A DNA stretch of 13,461 nucleotides from Savagea sp. (GTDB taxonomy: Bacteria; Bacillota; Bacilli; Bacillales_A; Planococcaceae). Made by a program: the position numbers and the translations under genes. The notes under the pieces are model-generated. The model worked only from the letters and a program-made list of their open reading frames with translations, did no database searches and was not told the DNA's origin. This document shows positions 12,761-13,461 of the stretch, piece after piece (within the stretch, counting starts at the first letter, position 1; each line of letters begins with the position of its first letter). The stretch spans positions 1 to 13,461 of the forward strand of contig JASLJC010000069.1 of NCBI GenBank assembly GCA_030152585.1, given 5' to 3'.

Positions 12761-13461
12761 GTGACCGGATTAGGGGAACGTTTAAAAGAAGCGAGAATTG
12801 CAAAAGGATTAACGTTAGATGATTTACAAGAAATGACGAAAATTCAAAAGCGATATCTTGCAGGAATTGAAGAAGAAGATTATTCAAAAATGCCAGGTGC
12901 ATTTTATGTTCGTGCATTTATTAAACAATATGCAGAAGCTGTTGATTTAGATCCAGATGAAGTGTTAGCGATGTATCGAGAAAGTTCGAAAGAAGAAGAA
13001 GTAGAACAAAAGGAAGAAGACCAACAAGTTGTAACAGAACCGTTACAAAAACCGAGTCGCCTTCAATCGAATGATGCATTACGTGAGCTGTTACCGAAAG
13101 TAGCCGTTGCATTTGGGATTGTCGTTATCGTTGTCATTATTTATTTCGTATATAAAGCAGCAACGGATCAACCACCGAAAGAAACCGATTTAAATAGTGG
13201 AAAAGAAGTACAAGTAGAACAACCTGAACAAAAAGAAGAACCAAAAGAGCAACCCGTCGTAGAAGAACCGAAAGAAGAGCCAAAAGAATTAGAAGAACCA
13301 GAAGAACCAGAAAACACATCAGGTAAATTAGAGCTCGTTTCAACAGTAGGTGAAACATCTACGTACCGTTTAACGGATGCAACGATATTTAATATTACAA
13401 TACGTACGTCCAATGACTCTTGGATTGGCGTAACAGATGAAAATGGCGCTGAACATTTACC
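12761..13461 (+). CDS. rodZ: RodZ-like helix-turn-helix membrane protein (partial, 3' end cut)
   Basis: The frame is open from GTG 12761 to the window end: 233 codons, no stop. AGGCAGGTG at 12747-12755 supports the start. Residues about 4-72 are a RodZ-type helix-turn-helix (LKEARIAKGLTLDDLQ, KIQKRYLAGIEE, PGAFYVRAFIKQYAE). Residues 112-131 are one hydrophobic membrane segment (VAVAFGIVVIVVIIYFV), flanked by basic residues on the cytoplasmic side. A Glu/Pro/Lys/Gln-rich outer linker spans 137-186, then a beta-rich segment (LELVSTVGETSTYRL, IRTSNDSWIGVTDENG) matches the start of the DUF4115 domain. This is the YmfM/RodZ protein that links the MreB cytoskeleton to wall synthesis in rod-shaped bacteria. 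pgsA would be expected next. Confidence 0.93.
   Translation, partial: MTGLGERLKEARIAKGLTLDDLQEMTKIQKRYLAGIEEEDYSKMPGAFYVRAFIKQYAEAVDLDPDEVLAMYRESSKEEEVEQKEEDQQVVTEPLQKPSRLQSNDALRELLPKVAVAFGIVVIVVIIYFVYKAATDQPPKETDLNSGKEVQVEQPEQKEEPKEQPVVEEPKEEPKELEEPEEPENTSGKLELVSTVGETSTYRLTDATIFNITIRTSNDSWIGVTDENGAEHL
13235..13312 (+). repeat. Glu-Pro-rich linker repeats within rodZ
   Basis: Residues about 159-184 of the RodZ-like protein contain imperfect repeats of the type EEPKE/EEPEE, coded by reiterated GAAGAACCA/GAAGAGCCA units. This looks like a flexible, length-variable extracellular spacer between the membrane segment and the DUF4115 domain. Confidence 0.7.

Noticed and set aside
13137..13413. Minus-strand frames opposite rodZ rich in Leu/Val or Ser/Gly
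   Set aside because: They are the antisense reading of the Glu-Pro repeat linker and membrane segment; low complexity, no ribosome binding site.
1..13461. Mobile element, prophage or CRISPR array
   Set aside because: No transposase or integrase, no terminal inverted repeats with target duplication around the Nudix-helicase unit, and no regularly spaced repeats were found.

Overview
The window looks like a chromosomal segment of a low-GC member of the Bacilli (Bacillaceae-like). The evidence is AT-rich DNA, strong AGGAGG-type ribosome binding sites, frequent GTG/TTG starts, and a gene order close to the Bacillus subtilis pnpA-to-pgsA region: pnp tail, asd, dapA, rnjB, a GntR/HutC regulator (ymfC), ymfF, ymfH, ymfI, ymfK and ymfM/rodZ. 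All genes are on the + strand. I cannot name the species.

Layout. (1) 1-190: last 44 codons of polynucleotide phosphorylase and a strong terminator. (2) 191-3591: a two-gene unit, a MutT-type Nudix hydrolase overlapping by 8 nt a 956-aa protein that joins a phospholipase-D-like domain, an SF2 helicase and a DUF3427-like C-terminus. It occupies the place where B. subtilis carries ylxY, mlpA, ymxH and spoVFAB, and is the most accessory-looking part of the window. (3) 3592-5802: AT-rich promoter region, asd and dapA (aspartate pathway to lysine and diaminopimelate), then a terminator. (4) 5803-7772: rnjB with its own promoter and a long leader, coding for an RNase J2-like protein with an altered metal site, then a terminator. 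(5) 7752-8576: a monocistronic HutC-type regulator whose promoter is interleaved with the preceding terminator. (6) 8577-11874: ymfF-ymfH-ymfI, tightly coupled by 4-nt overlaps, giving a paired M16 peptidase and a short-chain dehydrogenase. (7) 11875-13461: ymfK (ACT-like plus P-loop-like protein) and the start of rodZ, cut by the window end.

Functional themes. RNA decay (pnp, rnjB), wall precursor supply (asd, dapA) and cell shape (rodZ) are housekeeping. The Nudix-helicase pair is the best candidate for a less described nucleic-acid quality-control or defence function. Several genes expected from B. subtilis synteny are missing from their usual places: spoVFAB, dapG, tepA, spoIIIE and ymfJ. 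This suggests a non-sporulating or rearranged lineage.

No tRNA, rRNA, CRISPR array, insertion sequence or prophage gene was seen. No gap between genes exceeds 300 bases; the largest is 5758-6022. Start codons were moved from the longest open frame for rnjB, the GntR gene, ymfH and ymfK on the basis of ribosome binding sites and family lengths.
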